Positions 4,795-5,565 of a DNA stretch of 5,565 bases are shown piece by piece. The position numbers and the translations under genes are program-made. Location of the stretch: NCBI GenBank assembly GCA_014523665.1, contig JAATVR010000475.1:1-5565 (forward strand). The letters run 5' to 3'. The stretch is from Nitrososphaerales archaeon TH526 (lineage in GTDB: Archaea > Thermoproteota > Nitrososphaeria > Nitrososphaerales > Nitrososphaeraceae). The notes under the pieces were generated by a model that worked only from the letters and a program-made list of their open reading frames with translations, ran no database searches and had not been told where the DNA came from. Within the stretch, counting starts at the first letter, position 1, and each line of letters begins with the position of its first letter.

Positions 4795-5421
4795 ATGGAA
4801 CCAACTGGACGTTCATCACATAAAGATGAAGCGCCGATCTCATTAAAGTCTCTGTCTAACTTGTTGTTAAAGGAAATTAACACTGATTCGTTACAAAATC
4901 TTCCTGTAGATCTCTATCATGAAGTTACTGCCCGCATCGAGACGCTAAGAGGGTCTTCAAAGGAATTTGTGACAGAAGAACGAATCGCACAGGCGCAGAT
5001 ACAACTTCTGTTCAGTGCAATAAGGCTTCTCTTTGAAACTCGATATGCCAAGATTGAGGCTAGCCGAAAGGCAGACTTTTTTGACAAGAAAAAAAATCAG
5101 TCGGAGATGATTGATTATTCCAACATGACTCGAGAAGAGAAATTTGTGCTGGATGGGAGCTTGGAAACAGAAAAGAGAATCGATATGATTTTATCGACTA
5201 TTCTAACAGGAAGGCCGGTAGTCTTGGAGAAAATATCAAATATGCTAAGTCATAAGCGCATCCCAGTCAGGTTTATCAGGCCGATTGACCGATTCATCGG
5301 GATAGACATGGTGACATACGGGCCATATGTAGAAGAAGACATTGCATTACTCCCGTCAGATAATGCTAGGGCTCTAACAGAGAATGGCTTTGTTGAGGAA
5401 ATTCAAATACTTGCTCCGTAA
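4795..5421 (+). CDS. DNA replication complex GINS subunit (Gins51/GINS15 type)
   Basis: This 208-residue protein is a GINS subunit, part of the complex that joins and activates the MCM helicase in the archaeal CMG-like replicative helicase. The helical A-domain occupies about residues 15-150: SLKSLSNLLLKEINTDSLQNLP, then LYHEVTARIETLRG, long helices at 61-95, and MTREEKFVLDG around 111-121. The small β-rich B-domain is C-terminal, 157-206: PVRFIRPIDRFIGIDMVTYGPYVEEDIALLPSDNARALTENGFVEEI. Its FIGIDxxTYGPY, DIALLP and NARALxExG elements are the clearest family marks. The A-then-B order is that of Gins51 (GINS15) rather than Gins23, where B comes first. Length is normal. The ATG at 4795 is fixed by the TAG at 4786-4788 just upstream in frame. 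No clear TATA box is seen; an AT-rich TGCAATTATTC near 4732-4742 is a weak candidate. Confidence 0.9.
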   Translation: MEPTGRSSHKDEAPISLKSLSNLLLKEINTDSLQNLPVDLYHEVTARIETLRGSSKEFVTEERIAQAQIQLLFSAIRLLFETRYAKIEASRKADFFDKKKNQSEMIDYSNMTREEKFVLDGSLETEKRIDMILSTILTGRPVVLEKISNMLSHKRIPVRFIRPIDRFIGIDMVTYGPYVEEDIALLPSDNARALTENGFVEEIQILAP

Positions 5422-5495
5422 TAGCATGACCCGCTGGAGCCAGTCTTGAGTAACGCAAATATTCTTCATAGGGGCTCTAATTAAGGCAATTAAGA

Positions 5496-5565
5496 ATGAC
5501 TCACAATGGGGTTGACATCGATCAGTTCTTGCTTCTTGCGATTTACCCAACTGTGGCTTTCTTTG
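5496..5565 (+). CDS. Start of a probable membrane protein, 3' partial
   Basis: An open frame begins with ATG at 5496 and runs off the right edge after 23 codons, reading MTHNGVDIDQFLLLAIYPTV and on through Phe residues. The short polar start followed by an uninterrupted hydrophobic run from residue 11 suggests a first membrane segment or signal anchor. It lies 74 bases after the GINS stop on the same strand, and a weak TATA-like CAAATATTC at 5455-5463 sits a suitable 36 bp upstream, so it may have its own promoter. Another open frame from an ATG at 5506 also reaches the edge but is less protein-like. Too little is present to name a family. Confidence 0.45.
   Translation, partial: MTHNGVDIDQFLLLAIYPTVAFF

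Overview
This window looks like chromosomal DNA from an archaeon, most likely a member of the Nitrososphaeria (Thaumarchaeota). The reasons are a GINS replication subunit with its B-domain at the C-terminus, a UPF0201/PF01877 protein, a stand-alone PAC2 protein and an archaeal p27/ZNRD2-type zinc-ribbon protein, all archaeal or archaeal-eukaryotic families. TATA-like boxes also lie about 25-40 bp upstream of several start codons, and few genes have a Shine-Dalgarno site. The phylum is an inference; no rRNA or other phylogenetic marker is present. Nothing indicates a plasmid, phage, insertion sequence or CRISPR array.

Layout from left to right. A two-domain rhodanese sulfurtransferase (+), cut by the left edge, runs to 741. 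A GC-rich, strongly foldable gap (742-852) follows and may hold an undescribed structured RNA. A UPF0201 RNA-binding-type gene (-, 853-1272) is divergent from inositol-3-phosphate synthase (+, 1444-2517), with a compact two-way promoter region between them. The synthase converges on a PAC2-family gene (-, 2581-3300), with a hairpin in the 63-bp gap. Upstream of PAC2, a roughly 500-bp stretch has no obvious large gene. On the minus strand it keeps one reading frame nearly open for 144 codons, holding a 54-codon ORF and a 36-codon ORF; the latter overlaps the PAC2 start.

The right half holds a p27/ZNRD2-like zinc-ribbon gene (+, 3797-4225), a small single-pass membrane protein convergent with it (-, 4349-4645), a GINS subunit (+, 4795-5421), and the first codons of a probable membrane protein running off the right edge (+, from 5496).

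The window is mainly housekeeping: inositol phosphate for archaeal phospholipids, sulfur transfer, protein-assembly or chaperone functions, and replication initiation. The genes are mostly single units with their own promoters rather than one operon. I found no defence, biosynthetic or mobile system. The parts most worth a second look are the structured gap at 753-848 and the small-ORF region at 3291-3722.
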